A DNA stretch of 7,465 nt, from the NCBI GenBank assembly GCA_003154635.1, contig PMDX01000321.1, positions 1 through 7,465 on the forward strand. Direction: 5' to 3'. The DNA comes from Actinomycetota bacterium (GTDB lineage: Bacteria > Actinomycetota > Geothermincolia > Fen-727 > Anoxymicrobiaceae). The notes below the pieces were generated by a model. That model saw only the letters and a program-made list of their open reading frames with translations, had not been told where the DNA came from and ran no database searches. A program made the translations under genes and the position numbers. The first letter of the stretch is position 1. Each line of letters opens with the position of its first letter. This document shows positions 1 to 6,262 of the stretch, piece by piece.

Positions 1-63
1 GCAACCGCTCTGGACATAGTAGGTTTCACATGGTTGCGCAGGATAATGGACCTCAAGATGTGA
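1..63 (+). CDS. tadB: C-terminal end of a TadB-like pilus platform protein (partial, 5' end outside window)
   Basis: Frame 1 is open from the window edge to a TGA at 61-63 and encodes the last 20 residues, ALDIVGFTWLRRIMDLKM being the final 18. A hydrophobic stretch with a Gly, then an Arg-Arg and a short amphipathic tail (G-F-x-W-L-R-R-I-M), is the way TadB and other type II secretion F-domain proteins usually finish. The tadC-like gene follows on the same strand, which is the standard tadB-tadC order. TadB is an inner-membrane platform protein that pairs with TadC to couple the TadA ATPase to Flp pilus assembly. With only 20 residues visible the family call rests mostly on gene order; any membrane protein C-terminus could look like this. 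Confidence 0.55.
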   Translation, partial: ATALDIVGFTWLRRIMDLKM

Positions 64-97
64 TCCATTCCCGTTCCGGGTCATGAAGCAAACGGTT

Positions 98-119
98 GGT
101 AACGGCTTCCCCGATTACC
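98..119 (+). other. Small hairpin between tadB and tadC
   Basis: GGTAACGG (98-105) can pair with CCGATTACC (111-119) around a 5-base loop, giving 8 pairs with one bulged A. It lies in the 75-base gap between the tadB stop and tadC and ends just before the tadC ribosome binding site. No T-run follows, so it is not an intrinsic terminator. It might be an RNA processing or stability element, or chance. Confidence 0.25.
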
Positions 120-121
120 GC

Positions 122-130
122 AAAGGAGGT
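122..130 (+). promoter_or_regulatory. Strong Shine-Dalgarno deciding the TTG start of tadC
   Basis: AAAGGAGGT is a near-perfect anti-16S match. Its core ends 8 bases before TTG at 139. The first in-frame ATG codons (154 and 157) would be more than 20 bases away, so the TTG is the better start. Confidence 0.75.
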
Positions 131-138
131 AGGCGCAT

Positions 139-1014
139 TTGGTTCTGGCAACTATGATGTCGGCGGGACTCGCCCTTTTTTTTCTGGCCGGTGGGCGGCG
201 ACGTCAGAAGCCTTCCACCATCGCCCGGCTCAATCGCCTGTACGGTGTCTCGCTCGACGCTGATGCCCGGAGCGAGACCCCGGTAAAGCGTTTGGCCCTG
301 GCGGCGCTCCTGATACCATACCGGGCATCTCCCACCCGCTTAAAGCGGGCGCTCATCCACGGCATCCATACCGATGCGGTGGCGTACGAGCGGTTGCCCG
401 CCGAAGCTCTCGCCGGCCTTCGGTTCTGGACCTCCGCCGGAATTCCGGCATTCCTCGTAGTCGCGTCGAGATTCTCACCCGTCGCACTGGCGCTCGCACC
501 TGCAATGGCGGTCGCGGGTTTTTCCGTGCCCGGCCTGGTCGTCGCTCGCGGAGAAGGACGTTTTCACGATTCAATCCGCCAGCAGTTGCCGCAGGTCGCC
601 GACGTCCTGTATGCGCTGGTTCTTGGAGGGAAAAACCTCGACCAGGCATTTAGCGGTGCGGCAGAAGCCACGGGCGGACCGGTCGGCTTTCTATTGATGA
701 GCGCCGTCAGAGAGATGGAGCTCGGCGCTGCGCGCCAGGAGGCTTTCACCCGCGTTCTCGAGCGATACCCGATCGCAGAGCTCGCTTCGTTGCTGCGCTC
801 GCTTATTGAAGCTGAGCGGAGAGGCCACGGGCTCACCGAGACACTGGAGGTTTTTTCAAGAGAGATCAGGGTGCGAAGGCGGGACCAGCTCAGAATCGAG
901 GTCGCGAGAGCTCCTCTCAAGATGCTTGCCCCGCTGGTCTTTCTTATCCTGCCGGCCTCGATAATCCTGACGGTGGGGCCGACTTTCCTGGCGACGCTGG
1001 GCAAGATATTCTGA
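139..1014 (+). CDS. tadC: TadC-like pilus assembly protein (type II secretion F domain)
   Basis: A 291-residue integral membrane protein, close to the usual TadC length. Residues about 5-19 form an N-terminal membrane helix followed by an RRR stop-transfer cluster. A hydrophobic pair lies around 100-136. The type II secretion F domain covers about 145-285, with the family pattern LPQVADVLYALVLGGKNLDQA (150-170; family form LP..ldlla..v.aG.sl..A), the conserved helical segment around ELGAARQEAFTRVLERYP, and a last membrane helix at 262-285 ending in the typical P..I...GP. Together with TadB it would form the cytoplasmic-membrane platform contacted by the TadA ATPase. The start is TTG, chosen because a strong SD sits 8 bases upstream. 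The gene is the last of its transcription unit here: about 350 bases of non-coding sequence lead to the terminator at 1368-1405. The family call is secure; the tadC rather than tadB assignment comes from length and position. Confidence 0.9.
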   Translation: MVLATMMSAGLALFFLAGGRRRQKPSTIARLNRLYGVSLDADARSETPVKRLALAALLIPYRASPTRLKRALIHGIHTDAVAYERLPAEALAGLRFWTSAGIPAFLVVASRFSPVALALAPAMAVAGFSVPGLVVARGEGRFHDSIRQQLPQVADVLYALVLGGKNLDQAFSGAAEATGGPVGFLLMSAVREMELGAARQEAFTRVLERYPIAELASLLRSLIEAERRGHGLTETLEVFSREIRVRRRDQLRIEVARAPLKMLAPLVFLILPASIILTVGPTFLATLGKIF

Positions 1015-1056
1015 GTTAAGCTATCTGCTGAACGAATGGGATGAATCAAGAAGGAA

Positions 1057-1213
1057 ACAGGGCGACCGGATTGCGGCGGTTTCGCTTCGACCTCCACCAG
1101 CCTGCTCCCGGACCGCTGATGGGACTGAGGTCCAGGCCTCGTCAAGTCCGCCACTCTCTTCGGCGGCACAATCGCTGGCTCAACCTTCCGCGATTTGCAC
1201 CCAGCCGCCCTGT
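1057..1213 (-). ncRNA. Candidate structured RNA or folded intergenic repeat, minus-strand sense
   Basis: The element is closed by two 13-base arms (1201-1213 with 1057-1069). As a minus-strand RNA all 13 positions pair, two of them as G-U. As a plus-strand RNA the same two positions are A-C mismatches. Inside are a hairpin of 8 pairs (1129-1136 with 1107-1114, 14-base loop), again with one G-U that is a mismatch on the plus strand, a 5-pair hairpin (1162-1166 with 1148-1152) and a 6-pair hairpin (1190-1195 with 1170-1175). The closing helix is followed on the minus strand by a pyrimidine- and U-rich run (TTTCCTTCTTG). I do not recognise it as a known riboswitch, SRP RNA, 6S, RNase P or tmRNA. 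The strand call rests on the G-U pattern. It could be a mobile repeat remnant rather than a functional RNA. No convincing promoter was found for it. Confidence 0.4.
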
Positions 1214-1367
1214 GGGAATAATCATCACCAGCCTGAACCACGCCCACTCCCGACCCAGCTGATACACCCAGCAGAGTTGCCACTTTAAGTTCTTTAGTCC
1301 TTCTACGAATCCTGCCGCAAATCCGATGTCTTGAGATTTAGATTTCAGATGCACGAGATGCACGAAA

Positions 1368-1405
1368 GACAAAACCCCGCGTCGGGGTGTCCGCGGGGTT
1401 TTGTC
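1368..1405. terminator. Bidirectional intrinsic terminator hairpin
   Basis: GACAAAACCCCGCG (1368-1381) and its exact reverse complement (1392-1405) make a perfect 14-base-pair stem with a 10-base loop. The GC core is flanked by AAAA on the left and TTTT on the right, so it reads as a terminator in both directions. It could stop tadC transcripts coming from the left and any minus-strand transcript coming from the small ORF or the kinase on the right. Confidence 0.8.
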
Positions 1406-1569
1406 CATCCTGGCTCCGGGGCCGCCGTGGCATTGGAATCAAGGGGGGCTTACCGGTAGCGCTAGCTCCCGGGCAAGCCTGCAACTATTGGCAGCTTTCC
1501 AAAGCCATCCTGAGGTCAGTCGGTTTTTGTTCTTTCTTCTATCTATGTTCAGGCGCACGATGGCGCGCG
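1406..1569. other. Intergenic stretch without a supported gene
   Basis: No frame here looks coding. The only structure seen is an imperfect inverted repeat: GGCTT (1447-1451) with AAGCC (1475-1479), then CCGG (1453-1456) with CCGG (1469-1472), enclosing the palindrome TAGCGCTA. It is followed by pyrimidine-rich sequence around 1520-1540. Short open frames on the plus strand lack ribosome binding sites and have non-protein-like composition. Confidence 0.4.
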
Positions 1570-1713
1570 TTAGAGGCACGCTCTGCCCTCCCTCCACATC
1601 CGCTTTATCTCCTCCTTGTCTGAGGTTCGCCCAATGTAGAGAAGCGTAACAGGATTTTGCTCTTTGATTTCCTTTTCGAGCTCTTCATATAGGTCGCGTG
1701 CTTGTTCCTGCAT
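1570..1713 (-). CDS. Small charged hypothetical protein, 47 residues
   Basis: ATG at 1713 reads to TAA at 1570-1572 on the minus strand. The product is highly charged and looks like a real folded segment: a Glu/Lys-rich helix (residues 1-19, with DLYEELEKEIKEQ), a short strand NPVTLLYIG (20-28), then a second charged helix (SDKEEIKRMWREG, 31-43). I do not recognise the family. The ribosome binding site is weak (AGGA about 9 bases upstream). A TATAAT-like box without a good -35 lies just upstream in AT-rich sequence. It lies 200 bases downstream of the kinase stop on the same strand, beyond a possible terminator, so it is probably not co-translated. Base composition is more AT-rich than the neighbours. 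It may be a true small protein or the N-terminal remnant of a longer gene, since no open frame resembling protein continues past the stop. Confidence 0.5.
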   Translation of the reverse strand: MQEQARDLYEELEKEIKEQNPVTLLYIGRTSDKEEIKRMWREGRACL

Positions 1714-1851
1714 CTTTATCGTCCTGAAATCACCAAATATGTTACTTAATTATATATCCTCTTGCCCCTACGACCACCCTTTCTCCGGGAATGTTAGTCC
1801 TATTAGCAACATTATGCAACCAATATATCGATTTTCACCCGATCTGCCTTG

Positions 1852-1895
1852 AAAAAAGTTTGGGTGGCTACGTGGCAAGCATGAGGAGCGCCACC
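1852..1895 (-). terminator. Possible terminator of the kinase gene
   Basis: On the minus strand GGTGGC (1895-1890) can pair with GCCACC (1868-1863), followed within a few bases by a run of six T (1857-1852). The loop is long (21 bases) and the stem only 6 pairs, so this is weak. It starts about 20 bases after the kinase stop codon, the expected place. Confidence 0.35.
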
Positions 1896-1913
1896 TGGGC
1901 GCCAGCGGTTGTT

Positions 1914-4900
1914 CTAGAGAATCACGTAGTCGTTGAGGACAAACTCGAAACATGCCCCGTTTTCGTTATATGCCTTGATCGCTCCGCCGTATGCTCCCAC
2001 AACATTGGCGACGATTGCCAGGCCGATGCCCGTTCCTCCACCCGCTCCCTTGACGAACGGTTCGAAGATGCGGTCGATGATCTCATCGGGTATGCCAGGC
2101 CCGTTGTCTCGCACCACGTAGCGATGCAAGCTCGTGGATTCCGCCTGAAGCCTGAAGATCTCTATCTTCGGTGAATCAACGGTGCTATGCCTTACCGCGT
2201 TTCGCAGAATATTTGAAAATATCTGGAATACGTGGGTTCGGTTTGCATAGATCGATCCAAGGTCGCCTTTGATGTCGATCGTGATCGCTTTTCCGTGGAG
2301 CTCGAATGAAAGGTCCTCGATCAACCTGTCCACGACCTCCCTGACATCGATATGGTCCGCGGAAACAGGCTTCTGTCCCGACTCGGCCAGAGCCAGAAGG
2401 TCTTCTACCATGGTGTAGGATTTGCCCACGTTCCTTATCAGCGCCTCGAGTATCTCGTTCTTATCTTCCTCACTCATCGCGTCGTTTCGTTCTTTGAGCA
2501 TCTCGAGGCTCAGTTTTATTGTCGACATCGGGCCCTTGAGATCGTGTGAGACCGTGTGAGCGAAGCCCTGCAGCTCGAGGTTGGCGGCTCTCAGCTCTTC
2601 TTCGCGTTGCTCGCGAATCGCCAGCTCTCCCTGTACGCGCGCGTGCAGTCTGGACATCTCTATCGCGGCGGCGGCTCTAGCGGCAATGTCTTCGACAAGG
2701 GCCAGGTCATCTTCTGTGTATGGCAAATCCGGAATGTCCCGGGACAGGCCCAGCGTACCTATAACTATGCCCTGGACCACGAGGGGCACGCATATGATGC
2801 TGAAGACGCCCTGGCGCCTGGCGTACTCAATCAATTCGTGGTTTTGGTTCATGGCTTTGGAGCTGTCAAACCGGTCGATCAAGCGCGCCCCACAGGTAGA
2901 GAAAACGGTGCCGGCAAGCCCCTCACCCACCCTGCTCATACTGCCGAACGCGGCATCATGCGCGAATCGGCGCGCCTCCGGGTCGTGGTGCTCGATAGCG
3001 ACAGCCTCGAGATTCCGTCCATCCTCCGTCAGCAGTCGCATCACACAGAGGTCACCGATCAGCTCGGCCGCGCTCCTCGTTACCCCTCCGAGCGTCTTGA
3101 CGTAATCCAGCCCCGCGTCAGCGAGCTCACTTGAAACCCGCGCCATTATCTCGGCGCGGGCGGCTTTCGCCCTTTCCGCCTCTTCGATGCGCTTTCTCTC
3201 AGTTATGTCGCGGGTGTTGACCAGCGTACCGGTCACCTTCGAACCCTGAAAAAGAGCTTTTCCGAAACTCTCGACATAAACCCACGAGCCATCGCTTCGG
3301 CGCATCCTGTACTCAAGAACGGAGGCGTCGTCGGGAGTGGAGAGCGCGCTCAGGTGTGTTTCCATTACCACGGGCAGGTCTTCCGGGTGCACGTAATCCA
3401 TCACGTTGTTTCCGAGCAACACCTGCGACTTGTAGCCCAGGACTTTCTCAACCGACGGCGTTACAAAATCGAGAGTACCGTCCACAGCAATCACCGCTAT
3501 GACGTCGAGGCTGTTCTCGAAGAGCGCCCTGAACTCTGTCTCGCTACGCCTTAACACCTCCTCGGCACGGGTGCGCTCCGTTATATCAAGAGCGCTGACC
3601 AGCAGGCACGATCTGCCCGCGACGACTATCGGCACCGACGAGAGCAGTGCCTGACGCCGCTGACCGGACTTCGTGTGATACGCGATTTCCAGGTTCGAGA
3701 AAGTGTTGCCCTTCCTTGCCTGCGCGAAAAGCTGCTCGCGGCTATCGGGCATGACCACGAAAGAGAGTTCCTCGACCGTGCGTCCGACAATCTCGCCCTG
3801 CTCATATCCGGTCGAGTCCACGAGCGCCTGGTTGACATCTATGAACCTGCCGCCAGCTTCCGGCGACATGAGTAACATCATGACCGGTGCGGTCTCGAAC
3901 GCCTTCTGGAAAAAATCCTCTGAAGAGCGGAGTGCTCCCTGCATCAGTTGGTGTCCGATAGCCAGCCCCACGTTCGCGGCAACCGCCTCGAGCTGCCCGC
4001 GTTTGGATTGAGGGACCTCTTCGTGTGTATGAGACGCGACGTTCACGCAGGCGATCAACCTGCCTTCGTGCACGATCGGCACAATGGCCAGGGCCTTTAT
4101 TCCCTCCCGGGTCAAGCCATCCTGAACCGCGGACTCGAAAACGCCTGTCCGCGTGTACGTGGTCTTTCCCTCCATCGGTATGGCTATCTCGGGGTATGTG
4201 GAGTTCATGTGTGACACCAGGGAGACAAATCCCTCGGACAACCCGGATGAAAAAGCAAGGAGCAGGTTGCCGGTCATCTCATCGACGAGGTAGATTCCGC
4301 CACTGTCCATTCCGGACACGTTCATGACGGCATCAAGGCAAATGGGTAGAAGTTCTTCGACCGAGGTCGCCCTGAGAGCTTCCATCGCGAGCTTATGCTG
4401 GATTGTGAGGGTCTCCTCCGCGAGCCTTCGCGCGCTTATGTCTCTTCCCATGCCGATGAGGGCGACCGGCCTGCCATTTCTATCGTTGATCGCCGCGCCG
4501 GTGAACTCAAACGGGATACGCGTTTTATCCTTACTCTTGATGTCTATCTCGTAACCTGACACCTCTTCTCCGCCCAACGCCGCCGCCATGCCACGAGTCG
4601 CGGCCTCGAAGTCCACACCCTCCCCCAGGTCTTCTATGCTGCTTCCTTTGAGGTCGTCGTCGGTGTATCCGAGCAGCTTGTTGGCGTTTTCGTTCCAAAG
4701 GAGCAGTCTTCCATCAGGGTCAACGAGGAAGAACAGGTCGAACGAGTGACTCAGCGCACCCTGAAGTGATTCCAGCATGGACGTGATAGAGCGCTGATAT
4801 CGACGTCGCTCGGCTGCCTCGAAAGCAGACGCGAGCGCGGATCGCAAGCCGTCGGCCAAGCTGTCTTTCTTCTCTACGAACCCAATGACGCCATGGCGCA

Positions 4901-5201
4901 AAGCGCGTTTTGCGGTCTCGATGCCGGCCTCGCCGCTAACAACCACCACAACAGGAGGGTCATCCAGGTTCTTGATCTCCTCAAGAACGCGTATGCCGTT
5001 CTGATCGGAGGGATCGTGCTCGAGGACGACAATGTCGAAACGGCACGTGGGGTCTGAAGCAAGTATCTGTATTGCCTCTTTGGGAGAACCGACCGTCTCG
5101 GTCCGCGCTGAGAACGGGTTCTCGAGCAAAGATTTCAGATCTTGAGCCTGATCGTGACCATCTTGAACCACGAGCACGCTCATATTTTCCCCGGTTGCCA
5201 T
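1914..5201 (-). CDS. Soluble multi-sensor histidine kinase: pseudo-REC, PAS, GAF, PAS, PAS, GAF, HisKA, HATPase_c
   Basis: A 1095-residue protein without membrane segments, so probably a cytoplasmic sensor. Domains in order: receiver-like (about 7-125); PAS (about 145-258, ending in the D-I-S-x-R-R linker); GAF (about 270-418); PAS (about 428-543, ending DITERTRAEE); PAS (about 554-672, ending DITERKRIEE); GAF (about 683-850); a charged signalling helix (855-880); HisKA with H-box HTVSHDLKGPM and phospho-acceptor His886; and HATPase_c with N-box Asn997/Asn1001, G1 box DNGPGIP (1032-1038), F-box FEPF (1046-1049) and G2 box GGTGIGL (1055-1061). All catalytic boxes are intact, so it should autophosphorylate. 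The receiver is degenerate: Gln13-Asp14 replaces the acidic pair and Glu61 sits at the phospho-Asp position, while Ser89 and Lys111 are kept. Start ATG 5201 has GGGGAG five bases upstream; ATG at 5183 (Met7) also has a GGGGA and is a realistic alternative. Ligands and the partner regulator are not evident; no output regulator is in the window. Its place inside the Tad locus suggests, but does not show, pilus control. Confidence 0.93.
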   Translation of the reverse strand: MATGENMSVLVVQDGHDQAQDLKSLLENPFSARTETVGSPKEAIQILASDPTCRFDIVVLEHDPSDQNGIRVLEEIKNLDDPPVVVVVSGEAGIETAKRALRHGVIGFVEKKDSLADGLRSALASAFEAAERRRYQRSITSMLESLQGALSHSFDLFFLVDPDGRLLLWNENANKLLGYTDDDLKGSSIEDLGEGVDFEAATRGMAAALGGEEVSGYEIDIKSKDKTRIPFEFTGAAINDRNGRPVALIGMGRDISARRLAEETLTIQHKLAMEALRATSVEELLPICLDAVMNVSGMDSGGIYLVDEMTGNLLLAFSSGLSEGFVSLVSHMNSTYPEIAIPMEGKTTYTRTGVFESAVQDGLTREGIKALAIVPIVHEGRLIACVNVASHTHEEVPQSKRGQLEAVAANVGLAIGHQLMQGALRSSEDFFQKAFETAPVMMLLMSPEAGGRFIDVNQALVDSTGYEQGEIVGRTVEELSFVVMPDSREQLFAQARKGNTFSNLEIAYHTKSGQRRQALLSSVPIVVAGRSCLLVSALDITERTRAEEVLRRSETEFRALFENSLDVIAVIAVDGTLDFVTPSVEKVLGYKSQVLLGNNVMDYVHPEDLPVVMETHLSALSTPDDASVLEYRMRRSDGSWVYVESFGKALFQGSKVTGTLVNTRDITERKRIEEAERAKAARAEIMARVSSELADAGLDYVKTLGGVTRSAAELIGDLCVMRLLTEDGRNLEAVAIEHHDPEARRFAHDAAFGSMSRVGEGLAGTVFSTCGARLIDRFDSSKAMNQNHELIEYARRQGVFSIICVPLVVQGIVIGTLGLSRDIPDLPYTEDDLALVEDIAARAAAAIEMSRLHARVQGELAIREQREEELRAANLELQGFAHTVSHDLKGPMSTIKLSLEMLKERNDAMSEEDKNEILEALIRNVGKSYTMVEDLLALAESGQKPVSADHIDVREVVDRLIEDLSFELHGKAITIDIKGDLGSIYANRTHVFQIFSNILRNAVRHSTVDSPKIEIFRLQAESTSLHRYVVRDNGPGIPDEIIDRIFEPFVKGAGGGTGIGLAIVANVVGAYGGAIKAYNENGACFEFVLNDYVIL

Positions 5202-5240
5202 TAAATCTCCCCAGTCTCCCGCATTCGACCGGTTCCAAGT

Positions 5241-5269
5241 ACTCTATCGAGGTCCGGCCTGGTCCGCAA
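5241..5269 (-). promoter_or_regulatory. Candidate sigma-70-type promoter for the kinase gene
   Basis: Reading the minus strand, TTGCGG (5269-5264) and TAGAGT (5246-5241) are separated by 17 bases. Three of six and four of six positions match the consensus boxes. Transcription would begin near 5234, leaving a leader of about 33 bases before the ATG at 5201. The match is only moderate. Confidence 0.3.
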
Positions 5270-5429
5270 TACCGCGGGCGTGTCCCCAGATCTCGCAATG
5301 CCGCCAACTTCGTGACATCTCAGTCTATTACTTACCGGTCGCCGTTGGAAACCTTTATTCGTCACGGGGAACCAACCGAAATGGTCATGACAATCAAGTG
5401 GCCTCCTTCTAATCAGAGATGAGGATTCA
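5270..5429. other. Divergent intergenic region between the kinase and flp
   Basis: No gene is supported here; an open frame on the plus strand (up to 5422) is a shadow of the kinase start region. The stretch contains an 8-base palindrome, GTCATGAC (5384-5391), that could be an operator half but is too short to call. It must hold regulatory sequence for two diverging transcription units. Confidence 0.4.
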
Positions 5430-5459
5430 TTGACTTAGCTTGAACTGCTATGTTAATAT
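5430..5459 (+). promoter_or_regulatory. Candidate promoter of the flp-tadV-tadE-tadG operon
   Basis: TTGACT (5430-5435, five of six consensus) and TAATAT (5454-5459, four of six) are 18 bases apart in a locally AT-rich segment. Transcription would begin near 5466, giving a leader of about 65 bases before the flp start. Position and box quality make this the best promoter in the window. Confidence 0.5.
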
Positions 5460-5487
5460 TTGCTTGCTATGCTGGTGACCAACCCCT

Positions 5488-5528
5488 TCCTCCTCTCCAA
5501 AGGGCTCTGGCCGTAAAAGCAAGGAGGA
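5488..5528 (+). promoter_or_regulatory. flp Shine-Dalgarno and a possible sequestering anti-SD in the leader
   Basis: The flp ribosome binding site is AAGGAGG (5521-5527), four bases before ATG 5532. Upstream, TCCTCCT (5488-5494) is the exact complement of AGGAGGA (5522-5528), so the leader RNA could fold into a 7-pair helix with a 27-base loop that hides the site. This would be a simple translational control. The helix does not extend beyond 7 pairs, so chance is possible. Confidence 0.3.
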
Positions 5529-5531
5529 TGC

Positions 5532-5708
5532 ATGCGCGAGCTGATCAGATTGATCACGGACGAAGAAGCACAGACCACCGCTGAGTACGCCCTGGTCATC
5601 CTGGGCGCGGCTGCGGTCGCCGGAGCGCTCATCGCCTGGGCGGCAGGTGGCAAGGTGATAAAGAACTTCTTCACCAAGATCTTCGACAAGCTCACAAGCG
5701 GATTCTAG
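5532..5708 (+). CDS. flp: Flp-type (type IVb) pilin
   Basis: A 58-residue protein with the layout of Flp pilins: a short charged leader (MRELIRLITDEEA), the motif QTTAEYALVI, one hydrophobic helix (about 17-40) and a short Lys-rich tail. Glu18-Tyr19 is the conserved Glu-Tyr pair of Flp subunits. Placing Glu18 at mature position 5 predicts prepilin peptidase cleavage between Ala13 and Gln14; most Flp pilins have Gly at -1, so Ala is a deviation. The TTAEYA motif resembles the short actinobacterial Flp/DUF4244-type pilins. It would be the major filament subunit. Start ATG at 5532 follows AAGGAGG. It is first in an operon and the prepilin peptidase begins 2 bases after its stop. Confidence 0.88.
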   Translation: MRELIRLITDEEAQTTAEYALVILGAAAVAGALIAWAAGGKVIKNFFTKIFDKLTSGF

Positions 5709-5710
5709 AC

Positions 5711-6253
5711 GTGGCGTCCAACGGCACGGCCTCGCTGATCCAGATAACCGTCTTCTGTGCGCTCGCTTCCTTCTTTGACGTTCGATACGGTCGTATCCCC
5801 AACAAGCTCAACGGGGCCGGGTTAATCTCAGGTGCGACAGTCGGCTATGCATGCGGTGGTCCGCGAGGTCTCGCCGCCAGTATAGCTGGAGCGCTCATCG
5901 GGATCGCGATATTGTTCCTGCCGTTCACCTTGAGGATGGTCGGAGCCGGTGACGTCAAATTCCTTTCCGCGGCCGGTGCGGTAGTGGGCTGGCGCATGCT
6001 CTGGCCCGCCTTCCTGGCCGGGGCGGCATTCGGTGGCGCGATCGGACTTTTGCTTATCGCCTTGCATGACCGTACTCTCTCAAGGTTTTGCGCCCACCTG
6101 CTCCTCATACATGCCGGTTGCTGGCGACCGCTCGATACAGATTCGTCCCACGCCGCCCCCATGTCGCATGGTCTGGCCGACATCCATATGCCCTATGCGG
6201 TTCCACTCTCCATAGGGCTGGTTGCGGCGGCTTCTATCCATCTTGTCAGGTGA
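5711..6253 (+). CDS. tadV: A24 family prepilin peptidase, TadV/CpaA type
   Basis: A 180-residue polytopic membrane protein with both catalytic aspartates of the A24 aspartic peptidases: Asp23 in FFDVRYGRIPN (D-x-R-x-x-x-I-P-N) and Asp81 in GAGDVKF (GxGD). Membrane segments are expected at about 6-21, 36-47, 54-75, 98-118 and 164-178. It lacks the N-terminal methylase domain of full PilD enzymes, as expected for TadV/CpaA. It would cleave the Flp and TadE leaders at the inner membrane face. A loop around 119-160 with several His and Cys residues is longer and more polar than usual. The start is GTG two bases after the flp stop with no clear SD, so translation is probably coupled to flp. Confidence 0.9.
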   Translation: MASNGTASLIQITVFCALASFFDVRYGRIPNKLNGAGLISGATVGYACGGPRGLAASIAGALIGIAILFLPFTLRMVGAGDVKFLSAAGAVVGWRMLWPAFLAGAAFGGAIGLLLIALHDRTLSRFCAHLLLIHAGCWRPLDTDSSHAAPMSHGLADIHMPYAVPLSIGLVAAASIHLVR

Positions 6254-6259
6254 GGTGAT
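6252..6259 (+). promoter_or_regulatory. Shine-Dalgarno deciding the TTG start of tadE
   Basis: GAGGTGAT matches the 16S tail over 8 bases and overlaps the tadV stop codon. Its GAGG core ends 7 bases before TTG 6263. The only nearby in-frame ATG (6293) has no ribosome binding site. Confidence 0.65.
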
Positions 6260-6262
6260 AAC

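Noticed and set aside
1104..1136. Resemblance of the minus-strand GGTCCGGGAGCAGG to the SRP RNA domain IV motif
   Set aside because: The conserved tetraloop and the asymmetric loop bases are missing, and the segment pairs instead in an 8-pair hairpin of its own.
564..1283. 239-codon open frame on the minus strand overlapping tadC
   Set aside because: It lies mostly antisense to the well-supported tadC frame, its product is rich in Arg/Ser/Pro with no domain pattern, and it has no good ribosome binding site.
1351..1366. Short direct repeat GCACGA (two copies) as a CRISPR-like or attachment repeat
   Set aside because: Two 6-base copies only, with no spacers, no further units and no integrase nearby.
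1142..1408. 88-codon minus-strand open frame starting inside the terminator hairpin
   Set aside because: Start codon sits within the terminator stem, the product is Arg/Trp-rich without structure, and the region is better explained by the folded element.
1791..2174. 127-codon plus-strand open frame over the kinase C-terminus
   Set aside because: Antisense shadow of the HATPase region, which carries intact G1 and G2 boxes on the other strand.
2556..3134. 192-codon plus-strand open frame inside the kinase gene
   Set aside because: Antisense shadow of the second GAF domain; no ribosome binding site and no recognisable protein features.
5384..5391. Palindrome GTCATGAC in the divergent intergenic region as an operator
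   Set aside because: Only 8 bases, not extended by flanking symmetry and not repeated elsewhere in the region.
5072..5422. 116-codon plus-strand open frame across the kinase start and intergenic region
   Set aside because: It is antisense to the receiver domain and ends before flp without any domain pattern or ribosome binding site.
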